A stretch of 46,303 nucleotides of DNA from Paraglaciecola polaris LMG 21857 (GCF_000315055.1 NZ_BAER01000005.1:1-46303), one strand, 5' to 3'; shown: positions 8,442 through 17,629, counted from the stretch's first letter. Notes: a model not told the origin generated them from the sequence alone. A program made the numbers and translations.

Positions 8442-10040
8442 ATGAGTTTGAGTAAATTAGTGCAATTTAGTGCAATGTTCTTGTCAATGAGCATAGCTTT
8501 TGAAACCTCTGCCACCACCTTTACACCAGAGCAACGGGCTGCAGCAAAGGCGCAAGTAGTTGCTGCCGTAGACAAGCAAAAGAAGCTTGCGCAGGTTATG
8601 AATGACACCATCTTTTCATTTGGAGAGCTTGGTTTTCAAGAATTCGAGACGTCAGCCTACTTAACCAAAATGCTCACCGAGGAAGGCTTTGAGATTGAAC
8701 AAGGCATTGCGGGGATCCCGACTGCTTGGATTGCAAAGTGGGGCTCAGGTAAACCAGTTATCGCACTAGGAACTGATTTAGATGGTATCCCCAAAGCGTC
8801 GCAGAAACCCGGTGTTGCTTATCATGAGCCGATTATTGAAGGGGCGCCTGGGCACGGGGAGGGGCACAACTCGGGGCAGGTAGTAAATATTATTGCTGCC
8901 ATAGCACTCAAAGACTACATGGCAGAGAATGATATATCCGGCACCATTGTATTGTGGCCTGGTGTAGCAGAAGAGCAATTAGCGACGAAAGCCTACTATG
9001 TGCGTGCTGGGTACTTTAACGATGTTGATGCCGTGCTTTATTCTCATGTAGGAAGCAGTTTTGGCACGTTTTACGGTAATCCTGGGCTGTCAGGATTGGT
9101 CTCAGTAAAATATAACTTTTACGGGGAGTCAGCTCATAGTGCAAGCTCGCCATGGCGTGGACGTAGTGCGCTTGATGCCGTTGAATTAATGAGTGTTGGT
9201 TTGAACTACCGCAGGGAGCACTTGAGACTATCGCAACGTATTCATTCTGTTATCGTTGATGGTGGTGACCAGCCCAATGTGGTGCCGCCTAAAGCCAGTT
9301 CTTGGTATTTCTTCAGAGAAGTCGATTATCCTCATATTAAAGCCCTGTGGGAGGTTGGTGATAAGGTCGCTGAGGGCGCCGCATTAATGACGAATACCAC
9401 GTGGGATTCTGTCGTAATGGGGTCTGCTTGGCCATTACATTCAAACAAACCATTAGCGTATAGAGCATTCGAAAACATAAAAGCAATAGGCCTTCCTGAA
9501 TGGTCTGAGGATGACTTAACACTTGCAAAAGCCCTGCAAAAAGAAATAGGTGCTGAGGTCATAGGTTTACCGGAAGAGATTATGCCAATGGTGGCTCCAC
9601 CTCCTTTAGAGAAATTAACAGGAGGCGGTTCAGATGACGTGGGTGATATCTCATGGGTGGTACCTACTATCTTCATGTTATATCCGTCAAACATTCCGAA
9701 TTTGCCGGGCCACAATTGGTCAAACGCTGTTTCTATGGCGACGCCTATTGCGCACAAGGGCATTATTGCCGGTGCAAAAGCACATGCGATGACCATGATT
9801 GATCTATTTACTGACCCTTCGTTACTCGAAGAAATGGATGATTACTTCACCAATACGCAGACAAAAGATCTTAAATATGAATCGTTATTGCGTGAAAAAG
9901 ATACCCCTCAAATTCATTTGAATGAAGATATTATGGGGCAGTATCGCGATAGAATGCGCGAGTTTTACTATGATGCTGAGAAATACGATACCTACTTGCA
10001 ACAGTTGGGCATTGATTACCCTACTATTAGGTCTGAGTAG
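8442..10040 (+). CDS. Secreted AbgB-like M20 amidohydrolase, copy 2
   Basis: A 532-residue paralogue of the preceding gene, same length and colinear throughout; by eye about two thirds or more of residues are identical. It has its own signal peptide (ending near FETSA) and keeps the AEEQLATKAYYVRAG, GRSALDAVELMSVGLNYRREH and DDVGDISW...TPIAHKGIIAGAK blocks. The Cys of GHxCGHN is again Glu (GHGEGHN), so this is a shared subfamily trait and not a stray mutation. The least similar part is around residues 370-390, where copy 2 has a Met/Pro-rich insert-like stretch before GGGSDDVGD; this could alter specificity. AAAGGAT serves as ribosome-binding site. Only six bases separate it from the next gene, so the two are co-translated from one message. 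This is a recent tandem duplication in the same locus as the TonB receptor. Confidence 0.88.
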   Translation: MSLSKLVQFSAMFLSMSIAFETSATTFTPEQRAAAKAQVVAAVDKQKKLAQVMNDTIFSFGELGFQEFETSAYLTKMLTEEGFEIEQGIAGIPTAWIAKWGSGKPVIALGTDLDGIPKASQKPGVAYHEPIIEGAPGHGEGHNSGQVVNIIAAIALKDYMAENDISGTIVLWPGVAEEQLATKAYYVRAGYFNDVDAVLYSHVGSSFGTFYGNPGLSGLVSVKYNFYGESAHSASSPWRGRSALDAVELMSVGLNYRREHLRLSQRIHSVIVDGGDQPNVVPPKASSWYFFREVDYPHIKALWEVGDKVAEGAALMTNTTWDSVVMGSAWPLHSNKPLAYRAFENIKAIGLPEWSEDDLTLAKALQKEIGAEVIGLPEEIMPMVAPPPLEKLTGGGSDDVGDISWVVPTIFMLYPSNIPNLPGHNWSNAVSMATPIAHKGIIAGAKAHAMTMIDLFTDPSLLEEMDDYFTNTQTKDLKYESLLREKDTPQIHLNEDIMGQYRDRMREFYYDAEKYDTYLQQLGIDYPTIRSE

Positions 10041-10046
10041 CCGCTC

Positions 10047-12521
10047 ATGACTGTTATATTTTCAAAGTATGCAGAAAATACTGGGGTAGGCATACCGTCG
10101 TTTCGTTATAGGCTGCTTTTGCGTGTTATTTACGCAGCCTTTATTTTGCTGGTGTTAAGTACGTTTTCAGGGGGCAGTCAGGCTCAGAGTCGCGATTTTA
10201 CCCAAGCGACTAAATCTTTAACAAAGCAGCCAGGGTTTATTCCTTTTTATTGGGATGCTGACGCTGGCAAAGTGTTAATGGAGCTAACAGACTTCGACAG
10301 CGATGTTTTGTATTACGTCAGTGCCGCTACTGGTGCAGGTTCAGTTGAATTGCCTTTGGATAGAGGGATCTTAAAAAGCATGGTGATTCACTTTCACAAA
10401 AGTGGCCCCAATGTTTTGGTTATTCAACAAAATTTAGATTTTAGAGCGCATGGAGGGACACCTGAAAGGATTAATAATGTCGACCTTTCATTTGCAACTT
10501 CAGTTTTAGCATCGTTACCTGTTATTTCTAAGCGAGATAAAACGTCTTTGGTTGATGCGACGGCTCTATTTATTCGTGATGCAGCTGATGTGGAGAACGG
10601 AAGGGCATCGAAGCATGCTCAGTTCAAATTTGACAATAAGAAAAGTGGTTTTTATCCGGCTAGGATGAAAAATTTCACTGACAATACCGAAATTGAAACC
10701 ATTGCTTCTTTCAATGTGAGTAAACCTAATGTAGTAGTAAAAAACGTTTTGCCGGATTCTCGTGTGCTGTCAATGCGCATCCATCATTCTCTTTTACGTG
10801 CTCCCACGGGCTATCAAACTCGCCAAGCTGATTCTCGTATCGGGGTGAGTAAATTGAAATTCAGCAACCTTGCTAATCCAATTACCAAAGACACGGAAGT
10901 CTCGTGGGTGACACGATGGCGCCTTGAGAAAAAGCAACCACAGGCTGTTCTGAGTGAAGCAATAAAACCTATCGTGTTTTATCTTGATCCTGCTATTCCA
11001 GGTGATATTCGACAAGCTATGAAAGAAGGCACGCTATGGTGGAATGAAGCATTTGAAGCGGCGGGCTTTAAAAATGCAGTGCAGGTAAAAGACCCTGAAC
11101 CAGAAATGGACCCGATGGATATTCGTTATGCTTGGGTGCAATGGATTGAGCGTGACGGTCGCGGGTTTTCGATGGGAGGAACGTATCGAGATCCACGCAC
11201 CGGAGAAATATTAGGCTCAAAAAGTCGTCTTGACTCACATCGTATGCGAACAGTCGCTAGTTATTATAAAAGTTACGTGAAAGCAGAGACAAAAGAAGGC
11301 AAGACACTAGCTGCCGCTGAAATAGAGTTCGCTTTAGCACGCCAACGGGTGTTGGTGGCACATGAGTTGGGCCATGTACTAGGCTTTGGTCACAATTGGG
11401 CATCGAGCATTAATGAACGTGCATCAGTCATGGAATATCCTTCTCCGAGGGTAAAGGTTAAAAATGGAAAACTGGATTTATCGGAAGCGTTTGCCGTTGG
11501 TATTGGCGAGTATGATAAATACATGGTGCGTTATGCTTATACGCCCATGGCAAAAAGTGTTGAGTCAAAAGGCTTAAATAGCATTATTGAAGAAATGCAT
11601 GACGACGGTATTTTATTTGTTCCTTCAACAGACCCACGCTGGGCATGGTATGACGACTTATCGTCACCCGTTGAATACATGGATGAAAGCTTTGAAGCGC
11701 GGGAGATTATGTTAGCTCAGTACGGACCCGATATGCTTCAGGAAGGGGAACCATTGGGGCATTTACGCGACATGAAACTGTGGATGGTGTATTTGCATCA
11801 TAGGTGGGCGATTGAAGCAGCACAGCGCTTTATTGGTGGTATGTATCATGAGTGGGCGGTTAAGGGGGACGGCCTAGCGCCAACCCAAATAGTGCCTAAG
11901 GCACTCCAAGATCGACTATTAAGTAAACTCATGCATAGTTTATCGCCAGATGCGTTGGCGTTACCTGAGACCTTGTTAGTTCAATTAACTGTGCATCCGG
12001 GCCTTAACCGCGAGGATATGTCAGATGATTATGCATTTGATCAGCTTAAAGCTGCGCGTATTTTGGCTGATTTAATTGTGACTCCATTGTTAGCGCCCAA
12101 GAAACTTAACAGAATGGTTGCATTTGAAGCGCGAGATCCGTCGACACTGACGTTGCCCAAGTTAATCCAGACTTTGGTGCGAAATACGTGGGGTAAAAAG
12201 ATCGGCTCATCCTCTAGTCGCTCAGCTTTACTGAGAGTGACACAAAGCGTGGTGTTGAATAGCTTAATGACCGCCGGTGCTGACCTGAAATCTAGCCCTG
12301 ACGTTAGCGCAATGATAATGATGACGTTATCAGATCTTGCCGAGGAGCTTGAAGGTAAAAAACATCAAGACCCATTAACGAAAGCACACTACCAACAAGC
12401 ATATCGGAGCATTCGATTGTATTTATCTGATCCAGTTAAATATGTGCCTTCTAGAGAGTTTTTAAGATGGGGGGAACAGCCAATGTCTCGTTACCCTGCG
12501 CCCCCAGGGCCACCTTTGTAA
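10047..12521 (+). CDS. Secreted zinc metalloprotease (DUF5117/DUF4953-type)
   Basis: An 824-residue exported protein with a hydrophobic export segment at residues 22-47 (ending QAQS). The zinc site is HELGHVLGFGH (His439, Glu440, His443, His449), the extended HExxHxxGxxH motif of metzincin-like proteases, followed by a Met-containing SVMEYPSPR (Met462) that resembles a Met-turn. The N-terminal part (FIPFYWDADAGKVLMEL, GSVELPLDRG, residues 60-110) and the DPMDIRYAWVQWI segment match what is known of the DUF5117/DUF5118/DUF4953 zinc-dependent metalloproteases of marine bacteria. The start at 10047 gives a long N-terminus before the hydrophobic segment. The gene follows the amidohydrolase by six bases, so it shares that transcript. 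With the receptor and peptidases it points to processing of a peptide-like nutrient; the exact substrate is unknown. Confidence 0.82.
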   Translation: MTVIFSKYAENTGVGIPSFRYRLLLRVIYAAFILLVLSTFSGGSQAQSRDFTQATKSLTKQPGFIPFYWDADAGKVLMELTDFDSDVLYYVSAATGAGSVELPLDRGILKSMVIHFHKSGPNVLVIQQNLDFRAHGGTPERINNVDLSFATSVLASLPVISKRDKTSLVDATALFIRDAADVENGRASKHAQFKFDNKKSGFYPARMKNFTDNTEIETIASFNVSKPNVVVKNVLPDSRVLSMRIHHSLLRAPTGYQTRQADSRIGVSKLKFSNLANPITKDTEVSWVTRWRLEKKQPQAVLSEAIKPIVFYLDPAIPGDIRQAMKEGTLWWNEAFEAAGFKNAVQVKDPEPEMDPMDIRYAWVQWIERDGRGFSMGGTYRDPRTGEILGSKSRLDSHRMRTVASYYKSYVKAETKEGKTLAAAEIEFALARQRVLVAHELGHVLGFGHNWASSINERASVMEYPSPRVKVKNGKLDLSEAFAVGIGEYDKYMVRYAYTPMAKSVESKGLNSIIEEMHDDGILFVPSTDPRWAWYDDLSSPVEYMDESFEAREIMLAQYGPDMLQEGEPLGHLRDMKLWMVYLHHRWAIEAAQRFIGGMYHEWAVKGDGLAPTQIVPKALQDRLLSKLMHSLSPDALALPETLLVQLTVHPGLNREDMSDDYAFDQLKAARILADLIVTPLLAPKKLNRMVAFEARDPSTLTLPKLIQTLVRNTWGKKIGSSSSRSALLRVTQSVVLNSLMTAGADLKSSPDVSAMIMMTLSDLAEELEGKKHQDPLTKAHYQQAYRSIRLYLSDPVKYVPSREFLRWGEQPMSRYPAPPGPPL

Positions 12522-12542
12522 GCATAATTGCGGAATTAAAAA

Positions 12543-12579
12543 GACCCTCAGTAATTGGAATGTCCAACTATTGGGGGTC
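12543..12579. terminator. Hairpin between convergent genes
   Basis: A 16-bp stem (12543-12558 with 12564-12579, loop AATGT) with two wobble pairs and one mismatch, between the stops of the metalloprotease (plus) and the LysR gene (minus). No clean T run is present on either side; a bidirectional terminator is likely from its position. Confidence 0.55.
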
Positions 12580-12625
12580 ACTTCAAAGGTTGCCTTTTCA
12601 CTTTATACACAGTAACCCTGCGTTG

Positions 12626-13480
12626 TTAAATTGCGAGTTGGGTTTCAATGGTCTTGGCTAGCAGTTCAATGGCTTCTGAGCGCACTTTCTGGGGATTCAT
12701 CAGGTACACACCAACTTGACCTAATTCAGGCAATAACGGACTAGGGGGCAGTATAAATAGCCCAGGAGGCACAGTGCTTCTGGCTAAGGCGGTAATGCCT
12801 AAATCTTCATTAATAGCGGTTTGAATGCCGTTAAGGTCAGCGATGGTGTAAATTATTTGCCAATTTTTCTTGTGTGCGTTCAACACTGAAGTGACGCGTT
12901 TGCGATAAAGACACGGCGATGGCGCTGCGATAATAGGCAATTTTTCAGGAATAGTATTAACGAACCTTTGGCTACCAACCCAAACTAATTGATCAGTGAT
13001 GATATGCCCTTCTTGGCTGGAGTCAGCGTCTTCTTGTAGGGATAAAATTAAATCAAATTTACTTTTAAGTGGTTCGCATAGAAGGTCTTTGCTGAGTGCA
13101 CAATGGACTTCAAGTGATATTTCTGGGTAAGTATTTATGAAACGACGAATAATTTTTGGCATCAAGGTAGTCGAAAACTCACTCGGTATGCCTAGTTTAA
13201 TATTCCCACTGACTTGGGGACGCCCAAACTCCTTCATCGCTTGATCATTTAACGAAATGATCTTCATGCCAAACTCTAATAATTTGCTGCCGGCTAACGT
13301 CAATGTGAGTCGATTAGATTCCCGAATAAATAGTTTCTCACCTACCACATCTTCTAGTTTCTTGATTTGCAGGCTAATGGCTGGTTGCGTGCGTTTTAGT
13401 CGCTCAGCACAAAGTGTGTAACTACCTGTTTGCGTAATTGTCACAAACGAACGTAGAAAGTCGACTGACAAGTTTTTCAT
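12626..13480 (-). CDS. LysR-family transcriptional regulator
   Basis: A 284-residue protein with the N-terminal LysR winged helix-turn-helix (residues 4-63: FLRSFVTITQTGSYTLCAERLKRTQPAISLQIKKLED) and a substrate-binding effector domain starting about residue 90 (GNIKLGIPSEFSTTLMPKIIRRF). It is transcribed away from the serine hydroxymethyltransferase gene, with 124 bases between the two start codons, the usual arrangement in which a LysR protein controls its divergent neighbour and itself. The effector is unknown, but a substrate or product of the hydroxymethyltransferase is a reasonable guess. No specific T-N11-A box was assigned, because the AT-rich spacer has several. Confidence 0.9.
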   Translation of the reverse strand: MKNLSVDFLRSFVTITQTGSYTLCAERLKRTQPAISLQIKKLEDVVGEKLFIRESNRLTLTLAGSKLLEFGMKIISLNDQAMKEFGRPQVSGNIKLGIPSEFSTTLMPKIIRRFINTYPEISLEVHCALSKDLLCEPLKSKFDLILSLQEDADSSQEGHIITDQLVWVGSQRFVNTIPEKLPIIAAPSPCLYRKRVTSVLNAHKKNWQIIYTIADLNGIQTAINEDLGITALARSTVPPGLFILPPSPLLPELGQVGVYLMNPQKVRSEAIELLAKTIETQLAI

Positions 13481-13604
13481 AAGATTCCTTCCATCGTTTT
13501 TTAACTATTATTTGAAAAGCTTATGACATCATTGTAATTATTGATTTTATTTTATGCGCAGTAAGAATTAGCATAATCATCCTAATTAATCAACGGGAAG
13601 CGTT

Positions 13605-14858
13605 ATGCACGACCTAAATACGTCATTAAAAGAAACAGATTCTGATTTATTTACCTTATTGAGTGATGAAGGAAAGCGTCAAGAAAATCACATCGAACTC
13701 ATTGCTTCTGAGAACTACACCAGCAAAGCAGTGATGGAGGCACAAGGCAGTAAGCTGACGAATAAATACGCTGAGGGCTACCCCAAAAAGCGCTATTACG
13801 GTGGGTGTGAATTTGCAGATGGTGTTGAAACGTTAGCAATTGAAAGAGCGAAAACGTTATTTTCATCGGATTATGCAAATGTTCAACCACACTCTGGGTC
13901 ACAGGCTAACGCAGCGGTATACATGGCATTGTTGAATCCGGGGGATACAATTTTAGGTTTAAGCTTAGATCATGGCGGTCATTTGACTCATGGCGCAAAA
14001 CCAAATTTTTCTGGAAAATTATACAATGCTATTCAATATGGGTTAGATACTGCTACTGGATTAATCGATTATGAGCAAGTGGCTGCTCTTGCCAAAGAGC
14101 ATCAACCAAAAATGATTGTCGCTGGCTTTTCAGCTTACTCTCGTGTTGCTGATTGGCAAAAATTTAAAGATATAGCGGAAAGCGTTGGAGCTTATTTGTT
14201 TGTTGATATGGCGCATGTTGCAGGTCTAGTTGCTGCAGGTTTGTATCCAAATCCTGTTCCTATCGCCGACGTTGTTACCACGACCACTCATAAAACGTTA
14301 CGTGGCCCACGGGGGGGTATGATTTTATGTAAAGCCAACCCAAGCCTCGAGAAGAAGTTTAACTCACTGATTTTTCCCGGTATTCAAGGTGGGCCTTTGA
14401 TGCATGTTATTGCGGCCAAAGCAGTCGCCTTTAAAGAAGCGACTTTACCTTCTTTTATAGCCTACCAGCGACAGGTTATTGATAACGCAAAAGCGATGGC
14501 CGAGGCGTTCATTCAGCGGGGGTTCGGTGTGGTATCTGGGGGGACTGATAATCACATGTTTTTAGTTGATCTGACTGCTAAGGGATTAACCGGTAAACAA
14601 GCTGATGAGGTGTTAGGAGCGGTGAATATTACGGTGAACAAAAACACCGTACCTAATGATATCCAGTCGCCATTCGTGACCAGTGGAATACGTGTAGGTA
14701 CGCCAGCGATAACGTCTAGGGGAATTGGTAGTGAGGACGCGGCAAAGCTTGCTCATTGGATGTGTGACTTGTTAGATAATATAGAAGAGGAGCAGCTTTA
14801 CAGCGTTGTACGTCAAGATGTTGCTAGGTTAACGGCAAAGTTTCCTGTTTACCCATAG
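13605..14858 (+). CDS. glyA: Serine hydroxymethyltransferase (probably an accessory copy)
   Basis: A 417-residue PLP enzyme interconverting serine plus tetrahydrofolate with glycine plus methylene-tetrahydrofolate; the family also cleaves beta-hydroxy amino acids. The conserved [49 protein letters not shown] and [14 protein letters not shown] blocks are present, and the PLP lysine is Lys230 in [14 protein letters not shown]. The length matches E. coli GlyA. The gene stands alone, not next to nrdR/ribD as the housekeeping copy often does in this order, and is divergent from a LysR regulator. It may thus be a second, inducible copy for amino-acid catabolism, perhaps linked to the peptidase locus to its left. 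GGGAAG precedes the ATG. The enzyme call is firm; the accessory role is inferred. Confidence 0.93.
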   Translation: MHDLNTSLKETDSDLFTLLSDEGKRQENHIELIASENYTSKAVMEAQGSKLTNKYAEGYPKKRYYGGCEFADGVETLAIERAKTLFSSDYANVQPHSGSQANAAVYMALLNPGDTILGLSLDHGGHLTHGAKPNFSGKLYNAIQYGLDTATGLIDYEQVAALAKEHQPKMIVAGFSAYSRVADWQKFKDIAESVGAYLFVDMAHVAGLVAAGLYPNPVPIADVVTTTTHKTLRGPRGGMILCKANPSLEKKFNSLIFPGIQGGPLMHVIAAKAVAFKEATLPSFIAYQRQVIDNAKAMAEAFIQRGFGVVSGGTDNHMFLVDLTAKGLTGKQADEVLGAVNITVNKNTVPNDIQSPFVTSGIRVGTPAITSRGIGSEDAAKLAHWMCDLLDNIEEEQLYSVVRQDVARLTAKFPVYP

Positions 14859-14863
14859 TTGAA

Positions 14864-14912
14864 AGGAAGTATCGATCCATCCATCGTTAATGTATTGGCT
14901 TACCTCCTTTTT
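14864..14912 (+). terminator. Possible terminator after glyA
   Basis: AGGAAGTA (14864-14871) can pair with TTACCTCCT (14900-14908) around a loop holding a smaller CGAT/ATCG stem; a T run (14908-14912) follows. The stem has one mismatch and a long loop. Confidence 0.4.
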
Positions 14913-14968
14913 AAACCTCCGTAGGAGTTAAGTCATTTCGCCTTTAATTTGCCCTTCTGCCATTATCC

Positions 14969-16279
14969 TTATCATGACATCCAGAATAATTAAGCAACGT
15001 GGTGCATGTAAAATTGGAATTTAGTAATGTGACATGAACGGGTTTGAGTTATTTACGGGAGATAAGTTGAAAAATTACATCGGAATTGCAGAGTGTAGTG
15101 TTTTGGCTGTTCCATTAATGACTTTAACTTTTTGAAATTTTTTTTAACACATGCAGTTCAGCCATACTTAATGTGGATAGTATTAATGTGAAAAATTTTG
15201 TTTCAGTTATACTTTTTTGAGCAATGCCTTTGCCTTACCCATCCCGCGTAGCCTTTGATGGTGAGTATGCCGCTTAAAGGCGTGCATCATTTGCTCTGAT
15301 CCAGCAGCATAGTAAAAATGCATTTCGAATTCAGTCGTAAGAACCAACCACTGAGCGGAGTTTAATCCTAGTCGTTCTAAAATAGGGTTAAGGTTCTGTT
15401 CGACAAACCCACTTGTATCATCGCGAATAGAGCGACCTGTAGTATCAACTAATGCGCAGTAATCCTGTAAGTCGAAAGCAATTCCTTTTGGTCTACCTTG
15501 TTTAGGGCTTCCTGCGAACGGCATGAGATTCTTCGGTTGCGACCAATTGTTTTTTAGAGCCTTTACACGTTTTTCAATACTGGTGTGTGCTGATGTTTCA
15601 GGAGTTGATGCCATATTGGCTCGAATTGGATTTAAGTCTACATATGCCATACAGGCCAATACTGCACTTTCATCCAGCAAGGCTTGGGACTTAAAACGAC
15701 CTTCCCAAAAGCGTCCAGTACAGTCATCTTCTTTGTTGGCTTCTCTGGCTATATATTCGTTTAAATCGCGCATAAACCAACTGATGTCATACAGACGCTT
15801 CCGGTACAGCTCAACTGTTTCGTCAAAGCTTATCAACTCACCTTGGCTGAGTTTGTCTCCCTTGGTGTATTTTTGAGTCAGCAAGGTGCCTTTGTGCAAT
15901 CTATGATAACGAGTCAATACCTCATCAATGGACCACTGCTCAGCTAATGGTTCATCAATACATAAAACGACATGGGTGTGGTTGCTCATCACGGCATAAG
16001 CACAAATATCAATTGCGAAGACCGTAGATAAAAATACCAAGCGGTTTTCTACCCATCCCCGGCGGTGGTCGTAACTCTGTCCTGAATACTTATCAACGCC
16101 GCAAAGAAAGGATCGACGAACGCAGCGTGAAACACAATGATAGTAAGCGGTATCGATTAAACTAATTTGGCTTTTACGAGACTGAGGCATAACGCACCCA
16201 TCAAATTAATAATGAAACACTTAATTAGCTTAGTTTAAGGGATGAAAACTAACCATTTTTAATATGGGTGTCATGATAA
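14969..16279 (-). mobile_element. RAYT transposase element with inverted ends
   Basis: The left end TTATCATGACATCCAGA (14969-14985) and the reverse complement of the right end (16263-16279) agree at 15 of 17 bases. They enclose the transposase gene with about 220 bases on its 3-prime side and 70 bases on its 5-prime side. Y1 transposases normally recognise subterminal hairpins and not classical terminal repeats, so these may mark recognition sites and not cut points. No target duplication was seen outside the pair. The element sits between glyA and the LacI gene. Confidence 0.55.
15207..16190 (-). CDS. REP-associated tyrosine transposase (RAYT, Y1/HUH type)
   Basis: A 327-residue single-stranded-DNA transposase of the IS200/REP-associated type. 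The HUH motif is His71-Thr-His73 (SNHTHVVL), and a Tyr in the DLNEYIARE helix (about residue 146) is the likely nucleophile. The block CTGRFWEGRFKSQALLDE...YVDLNPIRANMA (residues 157-195) is typical of RAYTs. The C-terminal 130 residues extend beyond the compact E. coli type, as in many marine gammaproteobacterial homologues. All recognisable motifs are present, so it may be active. Upstream is the 17-mer repeat shared with the element's left end and with position 44-60. It presumably lies in a gap that once held a LacI-regulated gene (see 16474). Confidence 0.88.
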   Translation of the reverse strand: MPQSRKSQISLIDTAYYHCVSRCVRRSFLCGVDKYSGQSYDHRRGWVENRLVFLSTVFAIDICAYAVMSNHTHVVLCIDEPLAEQWSIDEVLTRYHRLHKGTLLTQKYTKGDKLSQGELISFDETVELYRKRLYDISWFMRDLNEYIAREANKEDDCTGRFWEGRFKSQALLDESAVLACMAYVDLNPIRANMASTPETSAHTSIEKRVKALKNNWSQPKNLMPFAGSPKQGRPKGIAFDLQDYCALVDTTGRSIRDDTSGFVEQNLNPILERLGLNSAQWLVLTTEFEMHFYYAAGSEQMMHAFKRHTHHQRLRGMGKAKALLKKV

Positions 16280-16473
16280 GAGGGGGTGCAAATATGTATG
16301 TATTATTTGCGGAGTAGTAGGCGTTATTTCGTCGGTGCAAAGCGGATTTTGTTCTAACTAAGTTGGCTTTGTTTCATACCTTATTCGTTTTTCACTTTGT
16401 CATATCACTGATAGCGATTAAGTACTGCAAGCAGTCTAAATTTAATTGTTATCCGGCACCTATTTAGCGCGGG

Positions 16474-16528
16474 TAAACCGGTTTAGTTTGTTTTGTGATT
16501 TTATTGAAAAATAGCATGAATATTTCAA
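16474..16528 (-). promoter_or_regulatory. LacI operator with a leftward promoter but no gene
   Basis: TAAACCGGTTTA (16474-16485) is the core of the operator found at 17614-17629. On the minus strand, TTGAAA (16528-16523) and AATAAA (16505-16500), 17 bases apart, precede it, so a leftward promoter could be controlled here. The next leftward gene is the RAYT gene about 280 bases away. The palindrome is certain; the promoter is tentative. The rest of 16280-16473 shows nothing recognisable. Confidence 0.55.
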
Positions 16529-16531
16529 TAT

Positions 16532-17545
16532 TTAACCTTTGGGTGGCGCGCATGACTGTCTTTGCGTGATGGAGCATGAAATCATAATTTTTTGAGAGTG
16601 GCGGTTTTTATCATTTATGTTTTCCAGCAGTAGCTTGGTAGCTTCTTTGCCAATGATATAGGGTTCTTGCTTAACCACTGTGATAGGCACTTTGAAGAAC
16701 TCGGCCATAGGGATATCGTCGAAACCGATCAATGAAATATCATCTGGAATGGTGATATTTTCTTGATTTAAATGGGTCAACAGTTCGGTAGTGATAGCCA
16801 AGTGTTGGCTGAAGAATGCTGTGGGCGCTGCGCTCGATTCAATGATGTTTTTCGGGGAGTGTTCAAAACCTGTTTCCCGCTGCCAATACTGAATTAACTG
16901 GGGATCTAAGGGAATAGCATGCTGTTCCAGGGCTGCTGCATAACCCAAATACCGCTCATTTCTGGACTTCACATTTTTAAAGTCTTGGGTGACAAAACAT
17001 ATTTTTTTATGTCCTAGTTGAATAAGGTACTCGGTGGCGTCAAAAGCGGCTTGCCGATAGTCTGACAGAATGAGATTTTTTTCACTGCCATCATGCTCTA
17101 ACTGAAAATGTACAATGGGCATGCCCTTATTTATATATTCGGATATCAGTTTATTGTTCTTTCCTGAGGAGGCGATAATGATGCCGTCTACGCGCAGCTG
17201 ATATAGGGCTTCTAAGGATTTCGCTTCGATCTCAGGGTCAAAATCTGTGTTGTAAATCAATGCGTTATAGTCGCTAGTTTTGCAATAATCATCTACTCCA
17301 CGAATAGTATGACTGGTATCGAAACCTGTAATGTCTCTGACTATTACCCCTATGGTCTTAGTCTTATCAGCCTTTAAATTTCTCGCGATAGGATTTGGCA
17401 CATAATCTAATTCTTTTATCGCGGCTCTAATACGCACCTGAGTTTCTTTCGACATGTAGTCAAATCGGCCGTTAAGATATTGAGATACCGTACTTTTTGA
17501 TACTGACGCAAGCTTTGCAACATCAATTAATTTTACTTTAATCAT
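16532..17545 (-). CDS. LacI-family repressor of the ManD operon
   Basis: A 337-residue protein with a LacI helix-turn-helix and hinge (residues 4-60: LIDVAKLASVSKSTVSQYLNGRF...NPIARNLKA) and a periplasmic-binding-protein-like sensor domain (TKTIGVIVRDITGFDTSHTIRGVDDY; SLIGFDDIPMAEFFKVPITVVKQEP). The spacing of the helix and the NPIARNLK hinge fit direct operator binding. A 16-bp perfect palindrome lies in the gap before the divergent operon, and a 12-bp core of it lies just beyond this gene's stop. It should repress the manD operon and itself and release when a sugar acid or pathway intermediate binds. The inducer is not visible; D-mannonate, a uronate or 2-keto-3-deoxygluconate are candidates. 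Confidence 0.92.
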   Translation of the reverse strand: MIKVKLIDVAKLASVSKSTVSQYLNGRFDYMSKETQVRIRAAIKELDYVPNPIARNLKADKTKTIGVIVRDITGFDTSHTIRGVDDYCKTSDYNALIYNTDFDPEIEAKSLEALYQLRVDGIIIASSGKNNKLISEYINKGMPIVHFQLEHDGSEKNLILSDYRQAAFDATEYLIQLGHKKICFVTQDFKNVKSRNERYLGYAAALEQHAIPLDPQLIQYWQRETGFEHSPKNIIESSAAPTAFFSQHLAITTELLTHLNQENITIPDDISLIGFDDIPMAEFFKVPITVVKQEPYIIGKEATKLLLENINDKNRHSQKIMISCSITQRQSCAPPKG

Positions 17546-17580
17546 GGTTTTGTTCTGCTAATGAAGTAAATAGCGTGATG

Positions 17581-17629
17581 TTGACATACTGCAAGATTAT
17601 GCTAATTTGTTCAACTAAACCGGTTTAGT
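17581..17629 (+). promoter_or_regulatory. Promoter and LacI operator of the manD operon
   Basis: TTGACA (17581-17586) and TAATTT (17603-17608), 16 bases apart, are followed five bases later by ACTAAACCGGTTTAGT (17614-17629), a perfect 16-bp palindrome covering the expected start of transcription. Its CG-centred form is typical of LacI-family operators, and its placement implies simple repression. It also lies upstream of the divergent LacI gene. Confidence 0.75.

Noticed and set aside
9332-9796. 154-codon minus-strand frame opposite amidohydrolase copy 2
   Set aside because: It mirrors a strongly supported gene; a similar shadow occurs opposite copy 1, as expected from the duplication.
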